Notes: a model not told the origin generated them from the letters alone. A DNA stretch of 64,000 bases from Stenopsyche tienmushanensis (GCA_008973525.1 WACJ01000502.1:2790001-2854000), one strand, 5' to 3'; shown: positions 1 through 12,804, counted from the stretch's first letter. Program-made: numbers and translations.

Positions 1-1084
1 ACATGATTTCCAAAATCTAAAAGTGTTCAAACACTTCATTTTAATAGATAAAGGTTGAAAAATGTAATTGATTTCGATTGAGATTAAGCCCATACACTCG
101 CGCTCACTAGCAAAATTTGATCCAAATGCATTATTTTGACAAGAAAATAAAACAGTGCCATTTGGTAACAATAAGGGCGGTCCAGAGCAAGCTTTCATTT
201 GGAATTCCAATAAGATAAAAGTGTATTGCACGAGTCGACATTTCGTCAAGTCGCATTCAGCCAGTGCTTTTCCAAATTCGTGCTCAGAGTTCAGCATAAA
301 AATCCAGATAAAATGAGCACATATGTACGTAGATGGCCCATAGGAATGCCTACCATGAGTATGATAAGTAAAAAAAGGGAAGAAAAAAAGGAGAAATGGG
401 ACGCACGAGTAATGATGATTTAGAGGCGCCTCTCCGTCTGTAAGTATTCACAATTTTACCCAACCCGTGGTTGCTTTTCGCCTTTTGTCTTTGTCGTAAT
501 GCGAAAACTCGTGCGTGCAATTCATTTTAGATTTTCCAAGGATAAAATGTTATACGAATCGATCTATTTTGGGGAATTTTCAATGTTAAAAATCACATTC
601 GAAATCTGCCCGGGAATAATTTAGCATATTAATGGATTATGGTCGAATTTTTTGGATATTTTTAGGCTGCTCCGTTTTAAGGGACTTTTCCATATAATGG
701 AAAATAGATTAAATTTAAGGGGTGGTTAATATTTAAAATTATCGGAAGCGCCGAAAGTGAAAACCTGCATTGCGCAACAGGTGCGAAAGAGATGGGGTTG
801 ATTGGATACGCTGAAGAGTGAATGCGACGAAATATTTTACACGTGCTCATAAAAGGCTTATTCACATTAGGTTGCTGCATATATTCTGCCCATTAGGCGT
901 AATTAAATCGCCTTAATGTTGCATTTAAAAATTAATTAATTAGAATAATTTGCTGCGAATGGATTATCAAATTGTTAGCTGCGAAATTAATAAATTATTT
1001 TGAAATCACTCAAAAACATCTAAATGATACATACGTACACGATATATGATTAAAAGAGATGTATTTAGAAAATAAGGACATTCA
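1..1084. other. non-coding stretch, no gene seen
   Basis: AT-rich sequence with only short open frames (under 70 codons) and no codon structure, splice pattern or family motif that I recognise. No terminal repeats were found. Confidence 0.6.
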
Positions 1085-1340
1085 CGAGGGTCATCTAGAA
1101 AGTTAGGTTACAACATTTATGTAAGATCAAAAAATGCTTGTATTTAATTGAAATTTTCAGAATACTTCACAAATATATTTAACTATTTTTCGGAGTAATT
1201 GTCGTCGAAAACGAGACATTTTTGTATTTAGGGCACCAGTTTTTGTATGCTAGTGCGCGACGACCTCTCCACCGGAAGAATTTACTGTGACTGAACAAAA
1301 TGGCCGCCAAACACTTGGATTAAAAAACTGATCTTTAGGA
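1085..1340 (-). mobile_element. mariner remnant
   Basis: One end reads GAGGGTCATCTAGAAAGTTA at 1086, matching the inverted end of the bounded mariner derivative at 34480-34755. Read on the minus strand, the block also shares the 5' leader (GGCCATTTTGTTCAGTC, then an A/T-rich start region around 1270-1310) with that second copy. Between them lies sequence (about 1165-1255) that could be the decayed 3' part of a transposase, but no frame is open. The opposite terminal repeat is not visible, so this is a truncated and internally deleted copy. Confidence 0.6.
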
Positions 1341-1566
1341 TCCCCCTCTTCACTCCAGGTGCATCGAATTTATAACAGCAAAATTCCCCTGGTTTCAGGA
1401 GCCCTTACTAATAACAATTATATTTTCTAATGATTTATTTATGAGGGTCAACTTTGCCAAATCTTTAAATCATTAAAATCCAAAAAAATAAAATCCTTTT
1501 TTATAATTTATAATTGTTATATCTCCCCTTGTTAATTAACCACTTGGGTCTGTTTTTATGCGGATC

Positions 1567-1963
1567 TTTTTTATGCGAATTTGAAGTTATGCGATTTTCA
1601 AAAATAATGGAACCTATCCCTCATTTTTCTATAGAGGACAACGCTATTTTTTATGCGAATGCGCATAAAAAAGATCTAAAATTAACACTAGTGCAAGTTA
1701 CAACCGTTATAATATGAGTGCGTATAGGGCGATGGGTGATTGGAACTGTTTTTAAATCTGGCAACTCTTCTCAAATGCTTAAGAATTGCATTTGTAAGAT
1801 TATCGAGCAAAAAACTTTAATAAAGCAAATCTAAGATTAATATGTATTGTGTTTTTATTTATTTTAATATTTTTTATGCGATTTTATGTACCTTCTTTCA
1901 CATCGATTTGAAGTTATGCGGTTTTTAAAAATAATGAAATCTATCTCTTAGTTTTCTATATAG
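1567..1963. repeat. duplicated TTATGCG-rich segment
   Basis: Two diverged direct copies of about 70 bp lie at 1567-1637 and 1891-1963. Each carries TTTGAAGTTATGCG, then AAAAATAATG and TTTTCTATA. Between them 1648-1672 forms a short hairpin (TTTTTATGCG with CGCATAAAAA). This looks like the inside of a decayed DNA transposon, but no coding or terminal repeat supports a family. Confidence 0.5.
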
Positions 1964-2114
1964 TTCAAGTCTTTTTTTATGCGATTCTATACTAAGACTC
2001 TTGCTTCTAATTTAATACCTAAGTGTTAAAACAAAATTACTCATGTGACATAATGGGCCATGGACTATGAAATATTATAGATAAATTGTGTTATCATTCA
2101 ATAATTGTTTGACA

Positions 2115-2310
2115 AAAAGATGCCCTTGATGATAGCATGATACATATGTTGCACCATCAGATAATTACTAATGACGTGGTACATATGATGGTTCATTAAT
2201 CGAATCATTACATTATCGATGCAATATTATATAGATGTATAGAATATAAACAAACATTCATATTTTTGTGTATGGCATCGCAATTAAAGCAACTTTTATA
2301 ACAACTTTTT
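2115..2310. repeat. dispersed repeat, shared with 17850-18060
   Basis: The stretch with ACATATGTTGCACCATCA is similar to 17876-17900 (ACATATGTTGTACCATCA), and both are followed by AT-rich sequence containing an ATTCATAT-type motif. The similarity is patchy and I cannot define ends. Confidence 0.35.
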
Positions 2311-3529
2311 AATGTGCGCTCTATTATCTCACTATGGGGATTAGCATTAAAATTTTATTCATACAAAAAATCGCTCATTCGCAATTAAAGTACACATTTT
2401 AAACTCCAAAATGATTGCACGCGATGGACGCTGCGAGCTTTTAAAATTTGTTTGTGCTTTAAAAACAGAACAACTTCGAGCGAAAGCTTCAGGTTAAAAC
2501 TACGACTGGCAACGCTAATGGCCAAACCACGAAATCACAAGTTTTCAGGCATTAAAAAATGAAAACAAGCTTGAACTTATTCCGTCCGGAAGCTTTTAAA
2601 AGCTCCTTTTTTTATTAAACATTTCCAACGATCTTATATAAGTGGGCCGGCCAAGTTTCGCGAAGAATTGATTTCGGCGCTCACAGCAATAACGTAACGT
2701 TAATTACGGGGATCGTTTCAGTAATCTTAATTACACCAGCTGCCAAAATATTTTACAAGATTAAATGAAAGCTTCGCACTGAATTTAGTCGAGAGCCGTC
2801 TAGTTCAATAGGTGTTAGGGGGTGCGTAATAAGATTATTTCGCCTCATTCGGGGGTTTTTCTTCGCCCCGGATGACAGACGGAAAAGTTTGCGCCATTGT
2901 TGCTCAACTGGGTCAGAATCAGGTTAATACAAATGTCCGACGATTTATTAACACGTGAAAGTTTTTAACCTACATGGGTCGCAGAACTACGTCGTTAAAT
3001 GGGTTAAATTAATGCCTCTATTTGAAAAACGTAATTCCGGGACTTTAAATACCAACTGTGAACGTTCCGGGGGAACGGAGAAATAAAAATGTACGAAATT
3101 ACAAAGGTATTTTCTTTGTCCGGAAACGACCCAATTAGAAGCAATTAGCAATGGGAAACGCTATACTTTACCAAGTCTGATAATTCCTAATTTTGTGATT
3201 ATATAATGATGCAATCTTAGCACAATATCATACAAATATAAGCTTTTCTAGGGTTACAGTATTTTTAAATGGTATTTTTTCATTACTTTCTACATTCGGT
3301 TGAGCTAAAATAAGGATCTTGTTTATAATTTGTGATTAAATATGAGTGAAATCAGTTATTCAAAGATGGCCCTGCCAAACTGTATTGATTGTGACAGCCT
3401 TGGGATCAATCTACTATATCAACATTCAAAAAAGAAATATTCTAACAAGCTATAAACAAATATTGTAAAGGGTATAAAAAGAATATGTCGTGGTTGCCAC
3501 GATTTCAACTCTACTAGTCATCTAAAATT
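2311..3529. other. non-coding stretch, no gene seen
   Basis: There are no open frames of note and no repeat partner found elsewhere in the window. About 2640-2900 is somewhat richer in G+C. Confidence 0.55.
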
Positions 3530-4010
3530 TGGAAAATTAAAAGATTTTTAATTAATAAAAATGTCGCTCTAGTCCCTACCTCAAACAAAAAATAATAATT
3601 TTATTTTCACACAATGGCGACTGTTTTTAAAAAAGTAATTTTTTTGCATTATTTTTACAGTTAAATTTTTTTTTAATAGTTAAAAATCTAATTTTGATAT
3701 AAATTTGGTAGGGACACTAGATAATTACATAAAAAAGATTCGTATTAAATTTGAAGTAAATTATATAATTAGAATTTGAGATATCATGTCAACCGTCTTG
3801 AATAAAGTAGTATTGAGAAAAAACGCATTTAAAGATTTCATTCTAGTAGGACCTACTTAGTAGCTGTGTCACTAAAATAGTTATAACTCTGTAAAGAATT
3901 CAAAATTTAGAAATTTCTTTAAAGGATATATTCTTAAAAGTCTAAACTTTGAAAATATGCGAAAAAAAACGAAATCGATTTTTTCAAAATTTAATACAAC
4001 TTAAAAACCA
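3530..4010 (-). mobile_element. Kolobok-derived repeat (family E), copy 1
   Basis: This is one of five family E copies. Landmarks in order on the plus strand: CTAGTCCCTACCTCAAA, then ATGGCGACTG, GGTAGGGAC, ATATCATGTCAACCGT, a TTTCATTCTAGTAGGACC-type block, and AATCGATTTTTTCAAAAT near 4000. The minus strand corresponds to the sense direction of the Kolobok transposase gene at 19432-20671. It has no coding capacity. The terminal TTAA end is not preserved here. Confidence 0.65.
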
Positions 4011-5479
4011 TGAATTGTGAGAGAATATAAAATATTATCTGAAATAAGTGCTTTGATCTCAAGATAAGATTGAGTATCGCAAGAAGTTACGTTTTCTTAT
4101 TACTTCTTTACGGCGTAGAGATTTGAATATTCATCCAAGTAGTCATGATAAGTATAGAAGTATTTTATAAGAGCGTGTTAAAAGTTTTTAAGATGATAAA
4201 AGCGCAAGGAAGAAGTCTTCAGGCGGATTTAAAACAATAAAGAAGTATTTGCTTTCACTAAGACGAAAATATGGTAATAATACAAGCCATGATGCTAAAA
4301 AATGTCTACGTTAAAAATGATTTCAGAAAATATACAATCAAGATGCATAAAAATCATTTAAAGTTGATGCCATAACAGAAATAGAAAGCAATATTATCAA
4401 ATATTGATATTGTGTAACTTATCAATATTGTTATGAAGTAGTTTCAACACAAGTTTGAGCTTAAGCTAGTTTAAACTGTCAAAAACTTTGATCCAGTTCT
4501 TCATAAATCGTTTGATAAAATCAAATCTTATATCAAGTTCGATCGATTTTTTTTAATATTATAGTTTCATAAGCATTAGAAGCAGTTCTATCGACACGGC
4601 TTTCATATGGAAACTGTCAGAACAAATTTATAAACTTATTTGATACAATAGTTTCTCGGAAAGTAAAGGGAAGTAGGCTTAGCAGAGCAACTAAAGAACC
4701 GCTAATGTAGCATCTATTTTGGCTTGGATTTTACGAAAGCTCAAAGAATTCTCACTACAGTTTTAAGAAAAACTATCCATTTTATTAAATAATGAATCGT
4801 TAATACTCAAGTTCTTGATTAAATGTGATTCAACAAATAAAACACCAAAATATCTGATGATACAGCGTAATGTTTCCGTCAATGGTTACTATATGGCGAC
4901 ATGGATTATATGCCCTTTTTTTGATTTAGGACATAGTACGGTGATGCTACTCTAAGAAAGACCCAAGTATTTGATTGGGCCCAAACGTTGAACGTCTGAA
5001 AGTCGATAAACAGTCTGCTGGACAAATGATGCCTACGGGATTATAATAACGCGTTGCGCAACAGATGGTGTTATTCCTCATCTTTTTTCTTCAGTGACAG
5101 GATCAAGAAGCTTCTTATTCAATGGAATACATGTATTTATAATGAAGGGAACTATGTAGAAAAATAAGATAATCCATTTGTATTTTTATCATATACTAGT
5201 GACTACTTGGCATGCGTTGCAATGCCACACGCGTTTAATAACTATTATTTGAAAAGAAACGCAGTAGTACAGTTACGTGGTGTATTGCTGTAAGCCATGC
5301 ATAGTGCGGGTTGAAAGTTTGTATGCGCTAACATGGTGCATCCGTTAAACGTCTCGTATAGCCAAAATTTCACGTAAATTTGTGATAAAGTTCATGTATA
5401 TCTATTGTGATAGTTATGAATTATTTTCTGGATAATTAAAGATCTATCTTTATCATATTAAAACATTCCGGGCCGCCAT
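4011..5479. other. unassigned AT-rich stretch
   Basis: A plus-strand run around 4060-4330 translates into short basic, Lys/Arg-rich pieces broken by stops. It may be a decayed transposon gene, but I recognise no motif. The rest holds no open frame of note. Confidence 0.4.
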
Positions 5480-5990
5480 ATTTCGTATTATGTGTCGCTT
5501 GGGTCTGCACAAGTTTCAAACAATGTGCAAAATAATCTTTGTAAAAGTCGGTATAACTCCTAGGTTTGTGGCGCACGGGTATGTTCTTCTATCGGGCCGT
5601 GATGATGTTGGACAAATGGATGGGAATAGACGGGCGTCGAATAGAAAGACTCTTTCTCTAGATGACTCTTTATTCACATTGAGAGATCTGGCTGCGGGAA
5701 GGACGTCCTTCCGTAGCCAAGGCCAACCGACGACTCTTCCCGTCTCCTCCTCTTGCGTGTCACCACCCAACTGGCAATGATACACGCGCAAGAAGCGATT
5801 CGTCGGTATGTAGGTGCAATGTCTTCATATGGCCACAAGAGATGGCGCTGTTAAAATAACACATTGCGTCTGAAGAGAGATGGAAGATGTCGCTGTTAAC
5901 AGCGCTATTACGTGGGGATTGTAAATCACCCACGCTACAATATATATATATCATATATATAGCAGACTTTTCTAGGGAAGTAATCTTTTT
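5480..5990. repeat. LTR-like dispersed repeat (family G), copy 1
   Basis: This block is shared, in the opposite orientation, with 41640-41925 and 52883-53232. Shared landmarks are AACAGCGCCATCTCTTGTGG, a G+C-rich block around GGTTGGCCTTGG and GGACGTCCTTCCCGCAGCC, a GTGAATAAAGAGTC stretch that could be a polyadenylation signal, and a CCGTCTATTCCCATCCAT block. Overlapping open frames on both strands (5490-5780 plus, 5516-5791 minus) fall inside the repeat and have no recognisable product. A solo LTR is the most likely identity. Confidence 0.45.
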
Positions 5991-5999
5991 TGCTGCCAT

Positions 6000-7810
6000 T
6001 AGTGAGATTTATGGGGGCAATCATACGATTATATTATAATAAAAAATTAAGAGATCTTAGCTCGATTAGTTGGTCCAGTGACTGCATTCAATGCCGATGA
6101 TTTACATCAAGCGCCTCATTATTTTTCTTCCCGACAAGATTAATAGCATAGGGGAGAACGTTGATGAAGCCTTCCTAAACCTCGGCAAGGCGTGATGATG
6201 TGCATGATGTAATGGATTGCCGACACGGGAGTTCGATGTGAGTCAGACTTTGGCGGGCAGGGGTCGCAAGGCACAGTGGCCGCCCACCATTTAACACGTA
6301 GGCGGCGTTAATGCACCAGACTTTGGGCGGAGAAAGGGCGGGAAGCGAGAGCGTGTAGGGCGGCTCTAATAGTCACAACTCACGCCATCGGCCAAGAGGT
6401 CAAAAAGACAAAGACATTTCGGCAATTAACAATCGAAAAAGCGGGCGCAGAGCACGCGACTAATTAGAGCGACGTTCGGCAAAAGGGCAGCGCGGATCAA
6501 TTGATTCTTAAAGGGCCATCCCGACACGTGAATGGGGTATTAATTTAATACATGATGGCGATGTCATAAAAAGATATGAATGAGCATAATGAAGTACGTG
6601 CCCCACCGGGGGCTTCTTTCCGGGAAGCTGTCCCCGGAAGTCTTTTATCTCGCGGACCCTTTTCCTGGGGCCCATTTTGGAAGATGGCTTCTTCTTTGAC
6701 CTGGCGCCGTCGCGGGTCGTATATTTTCATTTCATTTTATTTTTCAACTTTATGTCGCTTTTTTATGGTTGTAGCGGGTATCGATTTTGTGGATGTGCGT
6801 GAAAAATATGGATGAGGAGAATTTAACGAATGATTTTATCTCGCGTATTTATCTTCGCGTATTTTGATTGAGTGCTCGTTGTGGATTTTCCTCTTATTGG
6901 AAAGTACATGTGGCAAGCAAATATTTCGCAGCTCGTTTTGAGGCTTTCAATTTGCGATGGGGCGGATAAAAAAATGATTATTTATATTTAAACGATTTCA
7001 TGACTTTAGCGTCTCTGACCGAGGGTTGATTTCGACTTTATCTATTCATCTAGTTGAAAATCGAGCTAAATTTAAGCGGCAATAGCCGAATGCCCAACTT
7101 ATTTACACCCCGTTTCGCAAAACTAGATGATATCTGCAACTTTAACAAACTAATCTACCCTAGGGCAAATCAAATAGGCCAATTCGGCCCTTGGGTTGGC
7201 TTTACCCATGGATCAGATTAGCGATTGTCCACATAACGACATTGCAAGTGGCACAATTGTGGATTGGTATCTCATTTGAACAAGATTTATTGGGGAAAGT
7301 TTACTATACTTCGTAGTTAACAATAGACACACCACATTCAAACACTGCGTAAAATAATACGTCCGTAAACCAAATTCACTTAAATACACACAACAACAAC
7401 AAAAAAAGTGTAATATGGTATTTTAAAATATTTACAAAGCACTAAAACGAAGCAAAAAAGCTAGGATGTTTAGCCCAATTCCATGTTCATTCCGCCAAAT
7501 TATTTCCCCAGGGCGCGACCTAGAACTTGAAGGAAGAAAACTGCCGCATTAAGTTTATACCGGGGATTTGATGAGTGTATAAAAATGTAAAGAAAAATAT
7601 TATGCCGTACATAAACAAGATTTAAAAGAGTGGATCCTTCGTTGCGAATTATAAAATAAAATAAGCATTTAAGCGTACTTTTTTATAGAATCCGAGCCAT
7701 GAACGACGATAAAAATATACACCAAATTATAGTATTTGAACTACGGCATACATGTCGATAAACTGATCTAATTATGGTTAATATGTGTATAATAAATATA
7801 CAATAATAAA
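6000..7810. other. non-coding stretch with a GC-richer island
   Basis: About 6080-6720 is clearly richer in G+C and CpG than its surroundings, with overlapping short frames on both strands (6545-6815) and no recognisable product. From 6840 on it is plain AT-rich DNA. No repeat partner was found in the window. Confidence 0.5.
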
Positions 7811-7811
7811 T

Positions 7812-7990
7812 AGTCAACCCTTCTATAGCGACAAGATAGGGACCTCGCCAAAGAAACAAACGCTATAGAAAATTAGGCGCCAATACATATCTTGTATGTG
7901 TTTAGTTTTGTTAACAAGTGCAAGTGACTAGCACGCGTAAGGGGGCATCAACTTTACGTATTTTATCCATTTGCTGCACAACACATGTGT
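7812..7990 (+). mobile_element. pogo/Tigger-like MITE, copy 1 (3' truncated)
   Basis: Begins AGTCAACCCTTCTATAGCG after a T, followed by GATAGGGACC and AACGCTATAGAAA, the same order as the complete copies at 38632-38858 and 59608-59818. The matching right end is missing, so similarity stops near 7990. Non-autonomous; no coding sequence. Confidence 0.7.
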
Positions 7991-8218
7991 ATGTGTACTC
8001 ATCAAAGGGATACGACTGAGAGCTGGCAGCATACATTGAAGTTCATCTATGTGAATAATTTAATAGTTGTGTTCTGGCGTGTTTCTGGACTATCATTATG
8101 ACAGTCTGGCGACTGAGTGCCATTGAGCTTGAGAGAAGAGGGGGTTGCCAGACTATTACCAGTTTATTAAGTTAACCAGAAAATTATATCCATTTTAAAA
8201 ATTTGGAATAGATTATTT

Positions 8219-8400
8219 TTAATCTTATATATAAAAATCAACGTTTGTTTGTCCGTATTTAATGCACTGCTATACCGTTCATCCGATTGCAATAAAACTT
8301 TCTCAACTTATTGTTTACACTTGGAGGCTTTACATAGCTATAGTAAAAATATTGTTTGTGTACCCAATTTGTTATGCGAGAGCTTATAATAAATAGTTAA
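8219..8400 (+). repeat. Helitron-like repeat (family A), one unit
   Basis: Starts TCTTATATATAAAAATCAA, followed by GTTTGTTTGTCCG, then CTATACCGTTCATCCGATTG and AATAAAACTTT. The same block recurs at 9670, 18285 and 61775. An opening of TC plus an AT-rich run and GTTTGTTTGT resembles the 5' ends of insect Helitrons, but no CTRR end or helicase sequence was seen, so the class is tentative. Confidence 0.5.
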
Positions 8401-8514
8401 CGTATATAAAAATGCCAGACTAAATAGATGTTGTTAATATGTTGCCTTAACAATACTGTTAACTGATTTCGATGTAAGTGAATTGGAATTAAGTGAAGTG
8501 AATTCATACATTGA

Positions 8515-8765
8515 AAGCAAGGTCGTGCTGTAAAGGTACCCCTACACGCCAAATAATTTTGGTTTTAACGAAAACAAAGAAACACTTGTTTTTCTATAAA
8601 TAAAAACAATATTTTTTCATAGAATATCAAATAGAGAGCCATCACATCAATCGTCAAAAGATGATTATAAAATAAACATTAAAATTTGGAATTAAATTGC
8701 TATTATGGGGCCCAATAATATCGACAGTGTTAAGGTTAATTTATTGATTTTATTGATGAACGGCG
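8515..8765 (+). repeat. family C repeat fragment
   Basis: Shares AGGTCGTGCTGTAAAGGTAC with 42904-42950 and, in reverse, with 29060-29085. Further along it shares TGCTATTATGGGGCCCAATA and ATCGACAGTGTTAAGG with 43120-43160 and 46752-46785. Both termini of the family are absent. Confidence 0.6.
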
Positions 8766-9669
8766 ATTTATACATCATATTTTCAATCAAATAAAATCAC
8801 ATTAAATTCAAAGGCATGAAAGCTCTCGAATAAAAGCTCATCCGTTGCTGACATCCATCATCGCTCGAAGTACCTTAGCCGATACTTCATAATTCATTGG
8901 CATATATATTATGATTTTTTTTCCACCCCCCCAAAAATATATGTTTGTCAGAATTTACCGAGAAGCGAGTAAGTTTCCTTCGATCCGAATTGAAGTGGGA
9001 GGTCGAGTGACAATTTGATTGACGCAGCCTATCGAATGAGATGTTCGCAAACAACTGTCAAATTGGTTGCCGAAATGATGTTTGATATGGTATGTAGGTT
9101 AACCATGAAAATCACAGCCCAAAACTCAACGTTTGACACTAACCGGAATTGAATGCTCCCAGGAAGAACATTTATGCAGCTATTTCCCGTCCGGGCACCG
9201 CGGGCTCGCCGTAAAATATGGAGTCGTAAATTCAACCGGGGCAGTCCGCGGCTGTGACCGGCTCTGGAATATAATCAACCCCCGTATGGCTGCGATAATG
9301 TTAATTGAATGCCATCGATTCGGTAGTTTGGGGCGCGTTTAATGAGGGATGTAAAACGAATCGATCTCACACCAACGATACGAAATTATCTTACTGTTTT
9401 GGTTTGGTTAAATACTTTAGAGCGCATTTAACTGTCGGAGTAAACTAGCGTTGGTAATGTATGATAATTTAGTTATAGTTGAATTGCATTACGTCTCACT
9501 AGGCGGCGCTGCTCTCGATGTGCAACGAGCCACGAAATTCCCGTAACAAAAATACCGCATTGTTACATACTATTCCATTCCATCCAATCCAAGATGTAAA
9601 CGATTTTTAAATGCAATTTTTCTATGGATTGGTGATTTTTACACAAGGTCGTTGATAAGATTATAATAT
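8766..9669. other. non-coding stretch, no gene seen
   Basis: A slightly GC-richer patch (9000-9340) has overlapping short frames on both strands. No domain, splice structure or repeat partner is visible. Confidence 0.5.
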
Positions 9670-9972
9670 GTTTGCAATGCCACGTCTCACATAACAAACT
9701 GCGTACACAAACAATATTTTTACTATGCCTATGTTATTCCCGCAAGTGTAAACAGTAAGTTGACAGAGTTACATCGCAATCGGATGAACGGTATGGAAGC
9801 GCATTAAATACGAACAAACAAACATTGATTTTTATATATTAGAAGACTATGCCTATTTTACACGCGCAATCCTTGGCAATAAGTGGACGAAGTTTTATCG
9901 CAATCTGATGAACGGTATGGCAGTGCATTACATACGAACAAAGATAAATTAATTTTTATATATTAGAAGATT
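9670..9972 (-). repeat. Helitron-like repeat (family A), tandem pair
   Basis: Two diverged units of about 130 bp lie head to tail. Each holds a ...CGCAATCGGATGAACGGTAT... type core followed by GCATTA, AATACGAACAAA, and an ATTTTTATATATTAGAAGA junction at 9828-9845 and 9953-9970. The order is the reverse complement of the unit at 8219-8400. The tandem-dimer form is repeated at 18285-18540 and 61775-61980. Confidence 0.6.
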
Positions 9973-10204
9973 TATGAAACCTAGCGAAAAAATAGCTGGA
10001 AATGCGTATTATCAGCAATTGGTATTGCAGCTGATATTTCAAATCAAAAGCAGAATAATTTTTCATAAAACATTTGAAAAACTTGAAAGTCTGTGGGAAA
10101 TAGTAGGTCCTGAAGGAAATTTGGTTTTGTAAGATTTTGTAAATTGTTAAATAATTGCCAAAGACTCCAATACACTCAATATTCCAAGACCTTGCGTCAT
10201 TTGA

Positions 10205-10612
10205 AGGTATAAACCAAACAATGGCCAAAGTCGCCGTGATAAAAACACTGTCCCATTTATGATACATGTCGGAAGAGTTAGTGTCTTTTACATTTTTGAC
10301 GACGAATTTTCAGTTGAAGATAAGAAAAAATATGGTGGATGCACTAAGAATCGAAGGTGTAGAGGTTTATCCAAAAAGAAAAAGCATCGATGTCGTACAC
10401 ATCACCGAAAAAGGCATAGAAGACTTTGTGACTAGCAACTCTACGATTTTTCCAGATGCTGGGTATCTCATCACAGTTTTTTTTTAATAAAGATGTTCAA
10501 ACTTGGAAGGATGACTCTGATTTTGAGGCTGCAAAGAAAATCGTCCATTCTATGCGGGTAGTGAATGATATTGCTGAGAGTGGTGATGATTTAATGGAGG
10601 GACCTTATTAGG
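10205..10612 (+). pseudogene. transposon-associated protein remnant
   Basis: An open frame from ATG 10266 (73 codons) reads MSEELVSFTFL..., with NMVDAL and a stretch IEDFVTSNST. It stops at TAA 10485, but the same frame carries on as NKDVQTWKDDSDFEAAKK and MRVVNDIAESGDDLMEGP to about 10610. From general knowledge this order (a ...YLSEELVAL... motif, then ...W.....F..AK..V....VVNDIAERG...) is the C-terminal part of a protein found in many copies in arthropod genomes and carried by a DNA transposon. I cannot name the superfamily with confidence. Upstream, 10219-10262 gives MAKVAVIKTLSHL in the same register before one stop, so the remnant probably starts there. It is a truncated, non-functional copy. 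Confidence 0.5.
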
Positions 10613-10619
10613 GCCCCCA

Positions 10620-12804
10620 AATATTATTTTAAAAAAATATAAGAACTATGTACATATAAAAACTACTCTATTGCCATCGTTTACGGTTTGGTTGTTTTAA
10701 AGCTGGCCATAAGTTTTGTTGTTAAGAATCCGCATTGTCCGGGGAGTTCGTGGAATCTGTTAGAGCAGAGGTTCTTAAGCTTGTGTAGTCTAAGGACCCA
10801 TTTTCCAAATATTCGGATACAATAAAGGTATTTTTTATTATTTTGCAATAGGTTTTCATATCCACTACTATCAAAATTACCTTTCCTTTCTTCGTCATAT
10901 CTAATTTTTAACAATTCTTATTGGAAAGTTGTATGAACCCCCTCAATATATCCGGTAAAAGCATTTTTTACACTATCCATCCATCAGAAGATGCACTTCA
11001 TGCACATGCACTTTGTGACAATAAAATATTGATGCACATTTAACAAGCAACCGGTCTTGTTCAATATCGAATAACTACTGACGGTTCCTGCGTTAAAATC
11101 ATAAGCGGATACAAAGATTTCTTGGTCAAATATTGGTCCAAATAGATCTTATTGTATTTTTTACTGTAAATATTTTTAGCTTAACGAGATGGATGCAGTT
11201 TTTTTTGTTTGTTTGTTGATTGATGATGGTAAAGAGTGCCCGGCGCTTCTAATGACCTTCCAGTGCAGTCTCGGCGGCTAAATAAGGCGAAAGTTAGCGA
11301 CTGTCACAGCGGCGAAGGCAATGAAATGAGGGCTCATAAAGTTGAGAAATTTAATGTTCATAGAAAAAATAAGGAAACAGGTCACAATGCCAATATATGC
11401 ATTTAGTTTAAAATGTTAATTTTGTAATAAATATAATTAATTTGTATGTAAGAATCATCAGGGATGTATTCAAGTTCAATTTATTTATACATTCAAGGCG
11501 CAAATAAAGCCGTTTTCACGGCCTGTTCAATTGTAATGCAGTTTAATTGGGACGCCAAGATCGTTGTGAAAGTCTATTAAAGTAGATTAGGTAAATAAGA
11601 CAAATGTTTATTGACTTGTCTAACCTTGTAAGCTCGTAAAGTCACCTCGAACAGTTTCCCACATGAAAGTAAACAGCAGCCCCGGTGTTAATAAAAGCTT
11701 ATTGACTCGATTAACATCACTGTTCTAACGCAAGTTTTCCCACCTCGTAGCAGAATCGTTACATAAGTTTCCCCGAGAACCTCCGAAGTTCAAGGTTCGA
11801 AACGGGGCTTCAACCCCTATCGATTTATAAAAATTAATGTCACATCCGTTCGCGTCATTTCCGCGATGCTCCGACATCTGGGAACGTCCTGTGGCCTCTT
11901 TTAATAGCTGCGGAATATTCTAACGAGGTGGACGAAGCCCCGGACGTCCCGGTACATATTTTATGCAAATGCGGTTATTTTATGCAAATTTCCGTTATAA
12001 TATTTAATGTTTTGCGCGTATGAAGGAATGGGAGGACGCCAGGTGGTCTGGTGGAGGACGGAAAAGTTAGATTGGAACCGTAAAAGTTTGAAAACGATGT
12101 CGATTTGTGTCGCCCGTCAAAATATTTTACTATTCTTGCCATACTCGTTCCGTGGCCTGTAAATATTTATCGATGCGAAAGAAAACAGCTAGAAAAATGC
12201 ATTCCGTATTTGCAATTCTGATTTATGATCGCAGTTCCGTCTGCTGGGTCTGATGTTAATTCGAAATGTATCCATGGAAATCGGCTTGCAAGCGTCGAAA
12301 TACTTGAATTCAGAAACATCCTTTCGCGAAAATCATCATTAAACTAAATATATATATATGGAAAAATACAAGAAACAGGTATTTATATATAGTAAATTAG
12401 ATCCAGAACTCATTTTTATAAAGGTTTAGGTTCTGGGACGAAAAAATCACCGTGTTATCTAATTGGGAAGATCAAAAATATTGATATTTCTTATCGTCTC
12501 CTAACGTAAACTATATGTAGATTATAAGAAATTACCGCATTAAAAATGAGAAAAACGAAGAAATTATCCTTCAACTGTATTAATCGTGGGTGAGAATTTC
12601 AAAATCGAGACAAATACTGGGTGCGGCAGGGAAACTTCCTTATTTGAAATCCGCGCCCTGGGGGGTTGGGGGATGATTAACACATGAGTCCCTTTTGAAG
12701 TCAAATTTAAGCAGTAGTAAATTTGTTTCTAACTATTTTTATTTAAAGGGTTTAAATATTTTACCAAATATTTATTGATTAGAACACATTAAAAAAATAA
12801 AAAT
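10620..12804. other. non-coding stretch, no gene seen
   Basis: AT-rich at the left. A GC-richer band (about 11640-12080) has no open frame or splice pattern. No tRNA-like fold could be confirmed at the GGTTCGAAACG string near 11794. Confidence 0.5.

Noticed and set aside
5490..5999. Open frames on both strands as a small gene
   Set aside because: They lie within the family G repeat shared with two other loci.
11780..11830. GGTTCGAAACG string as a possible tRNA
   Set aside because: No acceptor or anticodon stem pairs with it.
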